From Methylomonas sp. (GTDB taxonomy: Bacteria; Pseudomonadota; Gammaproteobacteria; Methylococcales; Methylomonadaceae): 64,000 nt of DNA. The notes beneath the pieces were generated by a model, which did not search any database, was not told where the DNA came from, and saw only the letters and a list, made by a program, of their open reading frames with translations. Numbering within the stretch: position 1 is the first letter of the stretch; every line of letters starts with the position of its first letter. Positions 54,415-63,497 of this stretch are shown in pieces. The stretch is taken from contig PERU01000007.1 of the NCBI GenBank assembly GCA_002928965.1, positions 1-64,000 of the forward strand, given 5' to 3'. Made by a program: the position numbers and the translations under genes.

Positions 54415-54648
54415 CTAAGACCCTAATTCTTTGGACTGCCAGGAAATATCAATTTTTCGGTGGCTGGCGATGCAGTCGCGTAGATACTGATTAATCAGGC
54501 TTTGATACGGTACGCCGGATTCATCGGCCATTTGTTTGAAATATTCAATAACATCCTCTCCTAGTCGCATGGTGACGGACTTTTTGAGTTTGGCCGCATA
54601 CGGATTTTTGCGTGACTTCATTTTTGACAAATCGTAATCAGCTTTCAT
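54415..54648 (-). CDS. brnA: BrnA-type antitoxin
   Basis: The 77-residue protein has a C-terminal ribbon-helix-helix (KSVTMRLGEDVIEYFKQMADESGVPYQSLINQYL). BrnA antitoxins bind the BrnT ribonuclease and autoregulate the operon as DNA-binding dimers. Its ATG lies just downstream of the brnT-like gene. It would overlap the restored brnT frame by 11 bases, as in intact brnTA operons. Confidence 0.85.
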   Translation of the reverse strand: MKADYDLSKMKSRKNPYAAKLKKSVTMRLGEDVIEYFKQMADESGVPYQSLINQYLRDCIASHRKIDISWQSKELGS

Positions 54649-54932
54649 GGTATGGCCCCTTATAAAAGGTTGACTCGTTTTTAGTGGCTCTTCTGACCGA
54701 TGATGATGCGAATGGTATTCCCCTGATCACGCTCACAATGACATGCAATTAACAACCGGGCTTTAACGCTAAAACCCAGCATCAGAAAACGGTCTTCCGC
54801 CTCCGAATGCTCGTCATCAAAAAACTGCACTGCAAACTCGTCATAAAACACCGATTGTGCTTCTTCGAAGCGTATACCATGCTTGTCATGGTTTAAAACC
54901 GCTTTTGCAGGTTCCCATTCGAATTTAATCAT
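54638..54932 (-). pseudogene. brnT: BrnT-type ribonuclease toxin with a C-terminal frameshift
   Basis: The start matches BrnT (IKFEWEPAKAVLNHDKHGIRFEEAQSVF, then DDEHSEAEDRF and RLLIACH). The frame as read ends early after NTIRIIIGQKSH (stop at 54681, 83 residues). Removing one base in the GATGATGATGCG run (54699-54710) makes it continue as IRII-SVRRATKNESTFYKG to a stop at 54638-54640. That matches the BrnT C-terminal pattern IRIISARKAT and overlaps brnA by 11 bases. The toxin thus appears to have lost its conserved C terminus. Sequencing error is possible. A clean brnTA operon would be toxin first, antitoxin second. Confidence 0.72.
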
Positions 54933-55165
54933 CCATACAGTGTATTGCTGCTTTTAGTGGGTAGCAAGCTTGCCTGCTCAAGCGAGCAATGTTGGGCTAA
55001 ATTGAATGTCAGCTTAGCAAGCACTATCTGCCGGTGGCCGGTAACGATGGTTGATAACTCAGCCAACTTTTTGTAGACCAGCGTTCGGATTAATCAGAAG
55101 ATGAATTCCCCAGAACACAGTCCTGATCAAATATCTTTCCCTGCCCAAGCATCAAGCCATTCAGA

Positions 55166-55233
55166 AAACTCTAATCCTGTCTTCATGCAATCTTAATGTA
55201 ATCTGCAGCTGTTTCTCATGTTGCTTCTGTAAG
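55166..55233 (+). promoter_or_regulatory. Conserved upstream element of exopolysaccharide operon 2
   Basis: This 68-bp block aligns without gaps to 41593-41660, with 11 differences by hand count. The core GCAGCTGTTTCTCATGTTGC is identical. It ends 96 bases before the glycosyltransferase start. The element is the only clear feature in 54933-55329. Confidence 0.7.
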
Positions 55234-55329
55234 CTAAGGCTATCGGAAATACGGAGTTGTTACTTGCAGTGGGCGGGTTTGTCGGGCTGCTGAACAAGGA
55301 CGTTTTCAATTTCAGACCGGGAGTCACTC

Positions 55330-56208
55330 ATGAAAATATCCTTGATACTGGCCACATTGGGCCGGGATGTGGAGTTGCTGGATTTTTTGAAATCGTTGAT
55401 TTTTCAGACCTACCAGAACTATGAATTGATCGTCATCGATCAAAACCAGGATGGCAAGATCGATCACATCATGCAGCGTTTTGGGCAGTGCATGGATATC
55501 AAACACCTGAAAGTGGGCTTTACCGGCAATGCGCGGGCGCGCGATTATGGCATTGCTTTGGCGCAGGGTGACATCGTGGCGTTTCCGGATGATGATTGTG
55601 TTTACGATAAAAACGTCTTGCGGAAAGTCGTCTCGGAATTTAACCGGCGTAAGACATTGGCGATTCTGGTGGCGGGATCATACGACTTTTCACCAACGCG
55701 TTTCAGCGTGGGCGTCAACAGTCGCCGTGCGGGTTATTTCTCCCGGTTAAATATGATGGGGGTTGAATTCACCCAGTTCTTTGCGCTGGACAGGGTCGAT
55801 CGCCAGCAGTTTTATCTGGACCACGATTTTGGCATCGGCGCCAAATATGACGGCGCGGAAGGTTTTGAATTGTTGTACAGACTGCTACGGGCGGGCAATC
55901 GGGCGTTTTATACGCCGCGTATCAAAATCTATCACGCCAACAAGGATCATTACAGTCTGGGTACAGCGCGAATGTTGAGATATTCCACTGGTGTCGGGGC
56001 TTACATTCGTAAATTCGTCAACCAGCACGATCTGTTTATTGGGTATTACATCCTGCGCAAGATGCTGCTGGCCCCCGCGTTGAAAATGGCGTTGGCTTTG
56101 CTGACTCTGAATTTTGGCAAGTTGCTGTACGCGTATTGCAACCTGGTTGGGGTATGGCGAGGGTTTTTCGCTTATGGCCGCGAAGCTAAATTAACGGTGG
56201 GGAACTGA
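55330..56208 (+). CDS. Glycosyltransferase family 2
   Basis: The GT-A fold begins MKISLILATLGRDVELLDFLKSL. A TGNARARDYGIALAQGDIVAFPDDD segment carries the metal-binding Asp triplet (87-89). A hydrophobic C-terminal stretch (about 245-265) may associate with the membrane. It would add a sugar to the exopolysaccharide repeat unit. It is first in a three-gene operon, with a one-base gap to the next gene. Confidence 0.9.
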   Translation: MKISLILATLGRDVELLDFLKSLIFQTYQNYELIVIDQNQDGKIDHIMQRFGQCMDIKHLKVGFTGNARARDYGIALAQGDIVAFPDDDCVYDKNVLRKVVSEFNRRKTLAILVAGSYDFSPTRFSVGVNSRRAGYFSRLNMMGVEFTQFFALDRVDRQQFYLDHDFGIGAKYDGAEGFELLYRLLRAGNRAFYTPRIKIYHANKDHYSLGTARMLRYSTGVGAYIRKFVNQHDLFIGYYILRKMLLAPALKMALALLTLNFGKLLYAYCNLVGVWRGFFAYGREAKLTVGN

Positions 56209-56209
56209 A

Positions 56210-57412
56210 ATGGATGTGGGTATTGTCTCGACCCATGTGCCGCCGGCCAAAGGCTATGGCGGAGTATCGGTCACCTGTGGCGTATTGACTAAAGCCTGGG
56301 CGGAATCCGGTCATAGCTTGGCATTGGTGGCATCCGATGAATCGCTGGATGGGCCATTGCAAGCCAGTCAGGTGGATGTCGGTGCAAACGTCGATGTGCG
56401 CTTATATCGCAGTTACGGCTTTCGGCGCTGGGGTTTTGGCTTGGGGGCCATCCCCAAACTTTTCAAGTTATGCCAAGAAGCGCCGGTTGTGTATATCCAC
56501 GGTATCGCCACATGGCCATCCACGTTGGCGGCCTTGTTTTGCTGGGTATTGGGCAAGCCATTTATGGTGGCTGTCCATGGTGGTTTGATGCCTGAACATG
56601 TGGCTTTAATACGCCAGCGTAAGCCGCATAAGTGGTGGTATTACCGTTTGTTGACTTTCCCTGCATTGCGCAAAGCCATTGCTATTCATTGCACCAGCGA
56701 CACAGAAGCTCAGGGTGTGCGGGATGTGTTAGGTCAGGATGCGCGCATTCTATTGGTGCCCAATGGTATTGATAGCCGTGATTTTAAAGTCGCGGCTTGT
56801 CCCACCAGCAATGGTCAGCAATTGTGCTTTCTGGGGCATGTGCAGCAGGAAAAAGGCATCAATGCCTTTATTCGAGCCTGGCTTAAGGTGCGTGGCCCAT
56901 ACGACAAACTGGTCGTGGCGGGGCGTAGCGTGGATGGCGATTATCTCCAGGCGTTTCAGGCCTTGTTGGCAAAAGCCGACGGTGCGATCGAGTACCGCGG
57001 TTACCTGCCTCGTAATGAAATCATGGATTTACTGGCTGACAGCCATTTTCTCGTATTGCCGTCCGGATTGGAGCAAAGCAGTGGCATGCGGGAAAATTTT
57101 GGCAATGTGGTCGCCGAAGCCATGGCTGCGGGCCGTCCGGTGTTGGTAGCCAAGGGCTTGGCCTGGGATCATCTGCCTGCGTTGAATGCCGGCTGGGTAT
57201 TTGAGCGCAACGAGGCCTCAGTGCTGGAAGTTTTGCAAAAAGCCCAGGCTGTCAGCGAATCGGAATGGCAGATCCTGTCAAACAATGCACGCCATTATGT
57301 CGAACAACAACTGAATCCCGTCACGTTGGGCGATCAAGTCTGGCAAATATTGACGAGTAATGATCAGCAGGAACTAACCCCATCACTGACTAGAGGAGCG
57401 AGTTATGAATAA
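56210..57412 (+). CDS. Glycosyltransferase family 4 (GT-B fold)
   Basis: The N-terminal lobe starts with VGIVSTHVPPAKGYGGVSV. The C-terminal lobe shows LCFLGHVQQEKGINAFIRAW, LVVAGRS and a donor-site EQSSGMRENFGNVVAEAMAAGRPVLV stretch (EX7E type with Glu ligands). It is a retaining GT-B enzyme of the exopolysaccharide pathway. It overlaps the next gene by 8 bases. Confidence 0.9.
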   Translation: MDVGIVSTHVPPAKGYGGVSVTCGVLTKAWAESGHSLALVASDESLDGPLQASQVDVGANVDVRLYRSYGFRRWGFGLGAIPKLFKLCQEAPVVYIHGIATWPSTLAALFCWVLGKPFMVAVHGGLMPEHVALIRQRKPHKWWYYRLLTFPALRKAIAIHCTSDTEAQGVRDVLGQDARILLVPNGIDSRDFKVAACPTSNGQQLCFLGHVQQEKGINAFIRAWLKVRGPYDKLVVAGRSVDGDYLQAFQALLAKADGAIEYRGYLPRNEIMDLLADSHFLVLPSGLEQSSGMRENFGNVVAEAMAAGRPVLVAKGLAWDHLPALNAGWVFERNEASVLEVLQKAQAVSESEWQILSNNARHYVEQQLNPVTLGDQVWQILTSNDQQELTPSLTRGASYE

Positions 57413-58370
57413 AGTGGGTTTGATTGTACCGACTTTAAACGCCGGAGATACGTGGTCAAACTGGCTGCAGGCGTTAGCCCAACAAACCAGACAACCTGAT
57501 CGATTGTTATTGATTGATTCGTCATCCACAGACCAAACGGTGGCACTGGCCCGAAAACAGGGATTTGAAATTCGGATTATTGATAAATCGACATTCAACC
57601 ATGGCGGCACTCGTCAATGGGGGCTGGAGGTGTTGCATGACATGGATGTGATTGTATTTTTGACTCAGGACGCCGTGCTGGCTGATAGGCATGCGATAGA
57701 AAACTTGCTGGTCGCGTTTGATGATCCTGCGGTTGCTACTGCGTATGGTCGGCAGTTACCGCACCCAAATGCCGGGCCAGTTGCTGCACATGCTCGTTTA
57801 TTTAATTATCCGCAGCAAAACCAGCTGCGTAGTTTGGTCGATCGTGACCGGTTTGGCATCAAAACCGTGTTTACCTCCAATTCATTTGCCGCCTATCGGC
57901 GTGATGTCTTGCTGCAGTTGGGTGGTTTTCCGACGCATACCGTGATGAATGAGGATACTTTTGTGGTAGGACTGATTTTAAAGGCAGGCTGGAGTATCGC
58001 TTATCGCGCCGATGCAAAGGTGTACCATTCGCATGATTATGGTTTTATTGATGAATTTAAACGCTATTTCGATATTGGGGTGTTTCACGCCAATACGCTT
58101 TGGCTGCAACAGACTTTCGGTGGTGCAGTCGGCGAGGGCAGGCGATTTGTGTTATCTGAATTGATGTACTTGCTGAAGTTTGCCCCCGGTTTAATACTGT
58201 CTGCAATCATCCGCACCGGCTTGAAGGCCTTGGGTTATAAGTTGGGAATGTGGCATGAACGCTTGCCATTCGCTCTCAAGCCGTATTTGAGTATGCACAA
58301 AGCGTATTGGCAGATGCAGCCTGACCAGCGAGTTTATGAGGATAGGTCATCAAAATGCAAGATGGGCTAA
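57405..58370 (+). CDS. Glycosyltransferase family 2, rhamnosyltransferase-like
   Basis: GT-A fold with VGLIVPTLNAGDTWSNWLQAL, DSSSTDQTVALARKQGF, FNHGGTRQWG and the metal-binding TQDA (87-90). The HGGTR...FLTQDA pattern is that of rhamnosyltransferases. It likely adds a deoxyhexose to the repeat unit. It is the last gene of the operon. A hairpin (58390-58419) follows. Confidence 0.9.
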   Translation: MNKVGLIVPTLNAGDTWSNWLQALAQQTRQPDRLLLIDSSSTDQTVALARKQGFEIRIIDKSTFNHGGTRQWGLEVLHDMDVIVFLTQDAVLADRHAIENLLVAFDDPAVATAYGRQLPHPNAGPVAAHARLFNYPQQNQLRSLVDRDRFGIKTVFTSNSFAAYRRDVLLQLGGFPTHTVMNEDTFVVGLILKAGWSIAYRADAKVYHSHDYGFIDEFKRYFDIGVFHANTLWLQQTFGGAVGEGRRFVLSELMYLLKFAPGLILSAIIRTGLKALGYKLGMWHERLPFALKPYLSMHKAYWQMQPDQRVYEDRSSKCKMG

Positions 58371-58389
58371 GTAATGCCCAGTGACGTAG

Positions 58390-58419
58390 GTCAGGTTGCG
58401 CGTAACTGCGCTACCTGAC
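58390..58419. terminator. Hairpin between convergent genes
   Basis: GTCAGGT-T-GCGC pairs with GCGC-T-ACCTGAC around a 6-base loop (11 pairs, one T-T mismatch). It sits between the glycosyltransferase stop (58370) and the purH stop (58435), where a bidirectional terminator is expected. The following T-run is short (TTT), so efficiency is uncertain. Confidence 0.5.
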
Positions 58420-58434
58420 TTTCCGCGCTGTACT

Positions 58435-60015
58435 TTAATGCCTGAAATGCCGCATGCCGGTTAACACCATGGCGATGTTATGTTCGTTGGCAGCATCAAT
58501 CACTTCCTGATCGCGCATGGAGCCGCCAGGGTGAATCACTGCGGTAATGCCGGCTGCAGCGGCCGCATCGATACCATCGCGGAACGGGAAAAAGGCATCC
58601 GATGCCATTACTGAACCCGGTACCACTAACCCTTCATCAGCCGCTTTTATGCCGGCAATTTTGGCGGAATAGACCCGGCTCATTTGGCCTGCACCAATGC
58701 CGATGGTTTGGCCGTTTTTGCCGTAGACAATCGCGTTGGATTTGACGAATTTGGCGACTTTCCAGACAAACAGCAAGTCGGCCATTTCCTGTGCGCTGGG
58801 TGCGCGGTTACTGACGACTTTTACGTCGGCTGCGATGATGCTGCCGGTGTCTTTGTCCTGCACCAATAAGCCGCCGCCGACACGTTTGAAATCCAACGCC
58901 GCTGTAGTGTTGTCGGTCCACACACCGGTTTCCAGTACCCGGACATTTTTCTTTTTTGCCAAAGCAACTTTCGCAGGCTCGGAAATCGAGGGGGCGATGA
59001 TCACTTCGACAAACTGACGCTCGGCGATTTCGGTAGCGGTTTGTTCATCCAGTTCGCGATTGAAGGCAATAATGCCACCGAATGCCGAGGTTGGATCAGT
59101 GGCATAGGCCAGATTGTAAGCGTCGAAAATGCTGTCGCTAATCGCCACACCGCAGGGATTGGCGTGTTTGACAATCACGCAAGCGGGCTGATCGCTAAAG
59201 GCTTTCACGCATTCCAAGGCCGCGTCAGCGTCGGCAATGTTGTTGTAAGACAGTTCTTTGCCCTGTAACTGGCGGGCGGCGGCGATGCTGCCTGCCGGGG
59301 GATTTTTTTCCTGATAAAACGCCGCGTTTTGATGCGGATTTTCGCCATAACGCATGCGTTGCAATTGATGAAATTGCAGGTTCAGGGTGTCCGGGAAACT
59401 GTCGGCAGCCACCACTTTGCTCAAATAAGCGGCAATCATGGTGTCGTAACGGGCAGTGTGTTCAAAGCTTTTTAAAGCCAGTTTGAATCGGGTGTCATGG
59501 CTCAGGCCGCTGGCGTTGGCTTGCAGTTCATCCAAAATGATTGGGTAATCAGCCGGATCAACTACGATGGCGACATCATTATGGTTCTTGGCCGCACCAC
59601 GAATCATGCTGGGGCCGCCAATGTCGATGTTCTCGATAGCGGTTTCCAGATCGCAATCCGGTCTGGCTACGGTTTGTTCAAACGGATATAAATTCACCAC
59701 CACCATGTCTATGGCTTTGATGCCGCTATCAGCCATCACTGCATCATCAATACCGCGTCTGCCTAGTATGCCGCCATGTACTTTGGGATGCAGCGTTTTG
59801 ACCCGACCGTCCATCATTTCCGGGAAACCGGTGTAATCCGACACTTCGGTGACGGGTATGCTGTGCTCAGCCAGTAATTTGGCGGTGCCGCCTGTGGAGA
59901 GTAATTCAATGCCCAGACCATGCAGCGCTTGGCAAAATTCCAGCACGCCGGCTTTATCCGACACGCTCACCAGCGCCCGGCTGACTTTCTTATGGTTGTC
60001 CACAGGGGTATTCAT
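58435..60015 (-). CDS. purH: Bifunctional AICAR formyltransferase/IMP cyclohydrolase PurH
   Basis: The N-terminal MGS-like IMP cyclohydrolase domain ([31 protein letters not shown]) and the C-terminal AICAR transformylase domain ([49 protein letters not shown]) are complete. The 526-residue length is normal. PurH carries out the last two steps of IMP synthesis and uses 10-formyl-THF. It follows fis and dusB on the same strand, the usual gammaproteobacterial order, 28 bases after fis. Confidence 0.96.
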   Translation of the reverse strand: MNTPVDNHKKVSRALVSVSDKAGVLEFCQALHGLGIELLSTGGTAKLLAEHSIPVTEVSDYTGFPEMMDGRVKTLHPKVHGGILGRRGIDDAVMADSGIKAIDMVVVNLYPFEQTVARPDCDLETAIENIDIGGPSMIRGAAKNHNDVAIVVDPADYPIILDELQANASGLSHDTRFKLALKSFEHTARYDTMIAAYLSKVVAADSFPDTLNLQFHQLQRMRYGENPHQNAAFYQEKNPPAGSIAAARQLQGKELSYNNIADADAALECVKAFSDQPACVIVKHANPCGVAISDSIFDAYNLAYATDPTSAFGGIIAFNRELDEQTATEIAERQFVEVIIAPSISEPAKVALAKKKNVRVLETGVWTDNTTAALDFKRVGGGLLVQDKDTGSIIAADVKVVSNRAPSAQEMADLLFVWKVAKFVKSNAIVYGKNGQTIGIGAGQMSRVYSAKIAGIKAADEGLVVPGSVMASDAFFPFRDGIDAAAAAGITAVIHPGGSMRDQEVIDAANEHNIAMVLTGMRHFRH

Positions 60016-60043
60016 GCAAACCTCAAAAAATAGAGAAAAGAAT

Positions 60044-60307
60044 TTAAACTAAGCCGTACAGTTCCAGCTTTTTGCGCAGCGTACTGCGGCTGAGACCCAA
60101 CACGATGGCGGCTTTGCTTTGGTTGAAATCGGCGTGTTTTAAAGCGATTTCGAGTAATGGCTTTTCCACTTCTGCCAGTACCAATTGATACAAACCGGAT
60201 GAGTCGTGGCCGTTGAGATGGGTAAAATAGTCTTCAACGCACTGGCGGACATGCTCTGACAGCGGTTGGCCTTTTCCATTACTGTTTTTACTCGATTCTG
60301 TTTCCAT
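60044..60307 (-). CDS. fis: Nucleoid protein Fis
   Basis: The 87-residue protein matches Fis, a dimeric nucleoid-bending protein that activates rRNA promoters and inversion. The C-terminal helix-turn-helix ([32 protein letters not shown]) is conserved. The stop of dusB directly abuts the fis start. E. coli Fis is 98 residues, so the N terminus is shorter or diverged. Confidence 0.93.
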   Translation of the reverse strand: METESSKNSNGKGQPLSEHVRQCVEDYFTHLNGHDSSGLYQLVLAEVEKPLLEIALKHADFNQSKAAIVLGLSRSTLRKKLELYGLV

Positions 60308-61285
60308 CTAGGCGACTCGCGGCGTGATGAGATTAAACGAGGCTGCAACCAGCGCCAATTGAACTGCTGGTTGCTGAGCCTGATTGATTAAAGTTTTTTG
60401 TTCACCGGGTAACTGACCAAGTTTGTCGAAGTACCAGCTGATATGTTTACGTGCAATTCTAACACCGCTGAAAGAACCATAAAAACTGTATAAATGCTCC
60501 AGATGTTGCTGGATGACGCTTGAAATTTCAGACAAATCCGGCGGAGAAACAGGCTGTCCCGACAGCCCGTTGTGCATCTCACGAAAAATCCAGGGTTTGC
60601 CTTGGGCCGCGCGGCCAATCATGATAGCGTCGGCGCCAGTATACTCCAAAACCTCACGGGCTTTTTTGACCGTGTTGATGTCGCCGTTGGCAATGATAGG
60701 GATTTTAACGTTTTGTTTGACTTGCTTGATGGTGTCATATTCGGCGTGACCGTTAAACCGGCAAGCCCGGCTGCGGCCATGAATGGTCAAGGCCTGAATG
60801 CCGCAACTCTCGGCGATTTTGGCAATCTTTACTGCATTGCGATGGGCCAGATCCCAGCCAGTGCGGATTTTTAAGGTTACCGGCACCTCCACGGCGTTGA
60901 CCACCGCTGTCAAAATGCTTGCCACCAACGCTTCGTCTTTCAGCAATGCCGAGCCCGCCGCCACTGAACAGACTTTTTTGGCCGGACAACCCATGTTGAT
61001 GTCAATGATTTGCGCGCCTCTATCCTGATTCAACCGTGCAGCCTGAGCCATTAACTCCGGCTGAGTTCCCAGAATCTGAACCGATCTTAGGCCCAATTCA
61101 CCGCTGTAATCGGTTTTTTGCAAGGTGCGGGGGTGGTGTTGCAGCTCGGTATTGGAAATCACCATCTCAGATACGGTCAAGCCAGCACCAAACTGACTGC
61201 ACAGACGCCTGAATGGATTATCGCTGACTCCCGCCATGGGGGCGAGAATGATGTTATTGGGGAGCTGATGAGGGCCGATTTGCAT
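60308..61285 (-). CDS. dusB: tRNA-dihydrouridine synthase DusB
   Basis: The TIM barrel flavoprotein carries LAPMAGVSDNPFRRLCSQFGAGLTVSEM, NMGCPAKKVC with the catalytic Cys, and LTIHGRSRACRFNGHAEYD. It reduces uridine in the tRNA D-loop with NADPH and FMN. The start ATG 61285 gives the usual N terminus. It is first in the dusB-fis-purH run. Confidence 0.94.
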   Translation of the reverse strand: MQIGPHQLPNNIILAPMAGVSDNPFRRLCSQFGAGLTVSEMVISNTELQHHPRTLQKTDYSGELGLRSVQILGTQPELMAQAARLNQDRGAQIIDINMGCPAKKVCSVAAGSALLKDEALVASILTAVVNAVEVPVTLKIRTGWDLAHRNAVKIAKIAESCGIQALTIHGRSRACRFNGHAEYDTIKQVKQNVKIPIIANGDINTVKKAREVLEYTGADAIMIGRAAQGKPWIFREMHNGLSGQPVSPPDLSEISSVIQQHLEHLYSFYGSFSGVRIARKHISWYFDKLGQLPGEQKTLINQAQQPAVQLALVAASFNLITPRVA

Positions 61286-61424
61286 TAATCAACAAACAGT
61301 CAAAAAGGCGGCACATAATACATGAAAAAGTCGGCTCAGGGTGGGGTGGTTTTTGAAATGAGCTTGTCACCTTTTGGGGCGGTTACAGGCGATTCCCATC
61401 GCTCAGACCTACAGTCTAAATTTT

Positions 61425-61480
61425 GTAAATGGATTCCCGCACTAGTGCCCCAGAGGCTATGTGCTGGCATGACGATTACA
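61425..61480. repeat. Dispersed 'ggattcccgc...gtgctggcatgacg' repeat
   Basis: The short block has 'ggattcccgcactagtgccc' and 'gtgctggcatgacg', another diverged member of the family seen at 41311 and 49285. It lies in the 238-base gap between dusB and the ATPase gene. No gene is seen there. Confidence 0.4.
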
Positions 61481-61523
61481 GGGAATTTGAGGGCGATTAA
61501 ATGCGAACAAATCCTATCCAAAC

Positions 61524-62300
61524 TCAATATCCACTTGGCTGTTCTTTTTTGCCAACAGCATTATAAAACTGCTTGGCTGTGCGGCCATTTTTAGCGGCAT
61601 TTTGGTGGGCAAAATCCAGTGCGGCTTTATGCAGCGCTTCGCGATTGCCCGAATAGTCCACAAAGTAACTATCGACAATATCCAGATAAGTCTGGGTATG
61701 TTGCGGATAAAAAGCCAGCCTTAACCCAAATCGGTCTGACAGTGATATTTTCTCTTCGATGGTGTCGGAATAATGCACTTCACCATCCACCAGTTGCGTA
61801 TCCAGGTTGTCGCGCATGTGTTCCGGCAGCAAATGCCGGCGATTGGAGGTGGCGTAAAACAACACATTGTTCGGTGGTAGTTCGATTGAACCTTCCAGTA
61901 CGCTTTTTAAGGGCTTATAAAGTGTTTCACCCGCGTCAAAAGACAAGTCGTCGCAATAAACGATAAAGCGCTGAGGCTGTTCGCGAATTTCATCGACAAT
62001 TTCCGGCAAATACAATAAATCCTGTTTATCGATCTCAATAATGCGCAGGCCCTGATGTTTGTAGCTGTTTAACAACGCCTTTACCAGCGATGATTTGCCG
62101 GTGCCGCGTGCGCCCCATAGCAGGGCATTGTTGGCCGGCAAACCTGCCAGAAAGCGTTCCGTATTGCTGACCAGTTGCTGCTTCTGTAGGTCAATGCCCA
62201 GCAGGTGTTGCAGACGAATCGGATCAATGTCTTTGACCGGACGTAAAAATGCCTGACGTTGCCGCCAGATGGCTGCATAGGTTGTTTGCCAATCGATCAT
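61524..62300 (-). CDS. DUF815-type AAA ATPase
   Basis: The 258-residue protein has Walker A GARGTGKSSLVKA (about residues 64-76) and a Walker B-like FIVYCDDLSF, with further AAA+ features (VLFYATSNRRHLLPEHM). It matches DUF815, a family of cytosolic ATPases of unknown role. No membrane segment or partner domain is seen. It is divergent from gcvT, 100 bases away. Confidence 0.85.
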   Translation of the reverse strand: MIDWQTTYAAIWRQRQAFLRPVKDIDPIRLQHLLGIDLQKQQLVSNTERFLAGLPANNALLWGARGTGKSSLVKALLNSYKHQGLRIIEIDKQDLLYLPEIVDEIREQPQRFIVYCDDLSFDAGETLYKPLKSVLEGSIELPPNNVLFYATSNRRHLLPEHMRDNLDTQLVDGEVHYSDTIEEKISLSDRFGLRLAFYPQHTQTYLDIVDSYFVDYSGNREALHKAALDFAHQNAAKNGRTAKQFYNAVGKKEQPSGY

Positions 62301-62400
62301 GGGTATACTCAGCGGAAAAGTAGTTTATTCAGGTGTTGGATGGTGCTGTGATGTTACCGGTTTGGTCAGGATTTAAACAGTCGTTGTTTACAAGGAGAAG

Positions 62401-63492
62401 ATGATGTCGGATTTGAAACTAACCCCGTTGCATGATTTACATCGGGAATTGGGGGCCAAGATGACCGCTTTTGCCGGTTATACCATGCCGGTGCAATATC
62501 CAAAGGGCATTATCCACGAGCATGTGCATTGCCGCAGTCGGGCTGGATTTTTTGATATTTCGCATATGGGGCAATGTCGGATTCTGGGTGCAGATGCGGC
62601 GGCAGCGTTGGAAAAACTGACACCCGGCGGAATTTCGGAATTAGCGGTAGGCAGGCAGAAATATACCGTGTTGACCAATCCGCAGGGCGGAGTAATTGAC
62701 GATATTATCGTTACCCGCATCGAATCGGGCTTGAGTTTGATCGTCAATGCCGGTTGCAAGGAAAAAGATTTTGCTTATCTGCAGCAGCAACTACCCGGCG
62801 ATTGTAAATTTATCGCATGCGCCGAATTCGCCTTACTGGCCTTGCAAGGACCGGAAGCGGTGAATGTGCTGCGAGCGTATTCAACGGCTGCCGCTTCGCT
62901 GAGTTTCATGCAAATATGCAGCACGCAACTAGCCGGTATCGCGTGCGAGGTCAGTCGCAGTGGTTATACCGGTGAAGACGGTTTTGAAATTTCGGTACAT
63001 CAAAATGATGCCGAGCGGCTGGCGCGAGTGTTACTTAATTCCCCGGAGGTTGAACCGATTGGTTTGGGCGCACGTGATACCCTGCGGCTGGAAGCGGGCT
63101 TGTGTTTGTATGGTCATGAACTGACCGATCTGATCAGTCCGATACAGGCTGGATTGGGCTGGCTGTTCAAAAAAGGCCATACGGATTTTCCGGGTGCCGA
63201 CAGCATACTGTCACAGAAAACCCATGGTGCAAAACAGCGGCGGGTCGGCTTGCTGGTCAGCGGAAAAATACCGGTCAGAGACGGTAGCGTGATATACGAT
63301 ACGGCTGACAATCCGGTGGGTCGAGTGACCAGTGGCAGTTTTTCGCCGACGCTCAAGCAGCCCATTGCCATGGCGTTGATCCATTCCGAATTTGCACATG
63401 TCGGTACGGAATTATTGGCTAGCGTGCGTGATCAGCCCATCCCCGTCCGGGTGTGCGGTTTGCCCTTCGTCCCTCATCGTTATCAAAGGTAA
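62401..63492 (+). CDS. gcvT: Glycine cleavage system aminomethyltransferase (T-protein)
   Basis: The protein matches Gcv[36 protein letters not shown], the [13 protein letters not shown] strand, [17 protein letters not shown] and the C-terminal beta-barrel. It releases ammonia from aminomethyl-H protein and passes the methylene to tetrahydrofolate. It is directly followed by gcvP (5-base gap), without gcvH between. No glycine riboswitch is seen in the 100-base upstream region. AAGGAG precedes ATG 62401 (a second ATG follows). Confidence 0.95.
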   Translation: MMSDLKLTPLHDLHRELGAKMTAFAGYTMPVQYPKGIIHEHVHCRSRAGFFDISHMGQCRILGADAAAALEKLTPGGISELAVGRQKYTVLTNPQGGVIDDIIVTRIESGLSLIVNAGCKEKDFAYLQQQLPGDCKFIACAEFALLALQGPEAVNVLRAYSTAAASLSFMQICSTQLAGIACEVSRSGYTGEDGFEISVHQNDAERLARVLLNSPEVEPIGLGARDTLRLEAGLCLYGHELTDLISPIQAGLGWLFKKGHTDFPGADSILSQKTHGAKQRRVGLLVSGKIPVRDGSVIYDTADNPVGRVTSGSFSPTLKQPIAMALIHSEFAHVGTELLASVRDQPIPVRVCGLPFVPHRYQR

Positions 63493-63497
63493 GTGCC

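Noticed and set aside
62301-62400. Glycine riboswitch before gcvT
   Set aside because: The spacer is only 100 bases and lacks the conserved tandem aptamer pattern.
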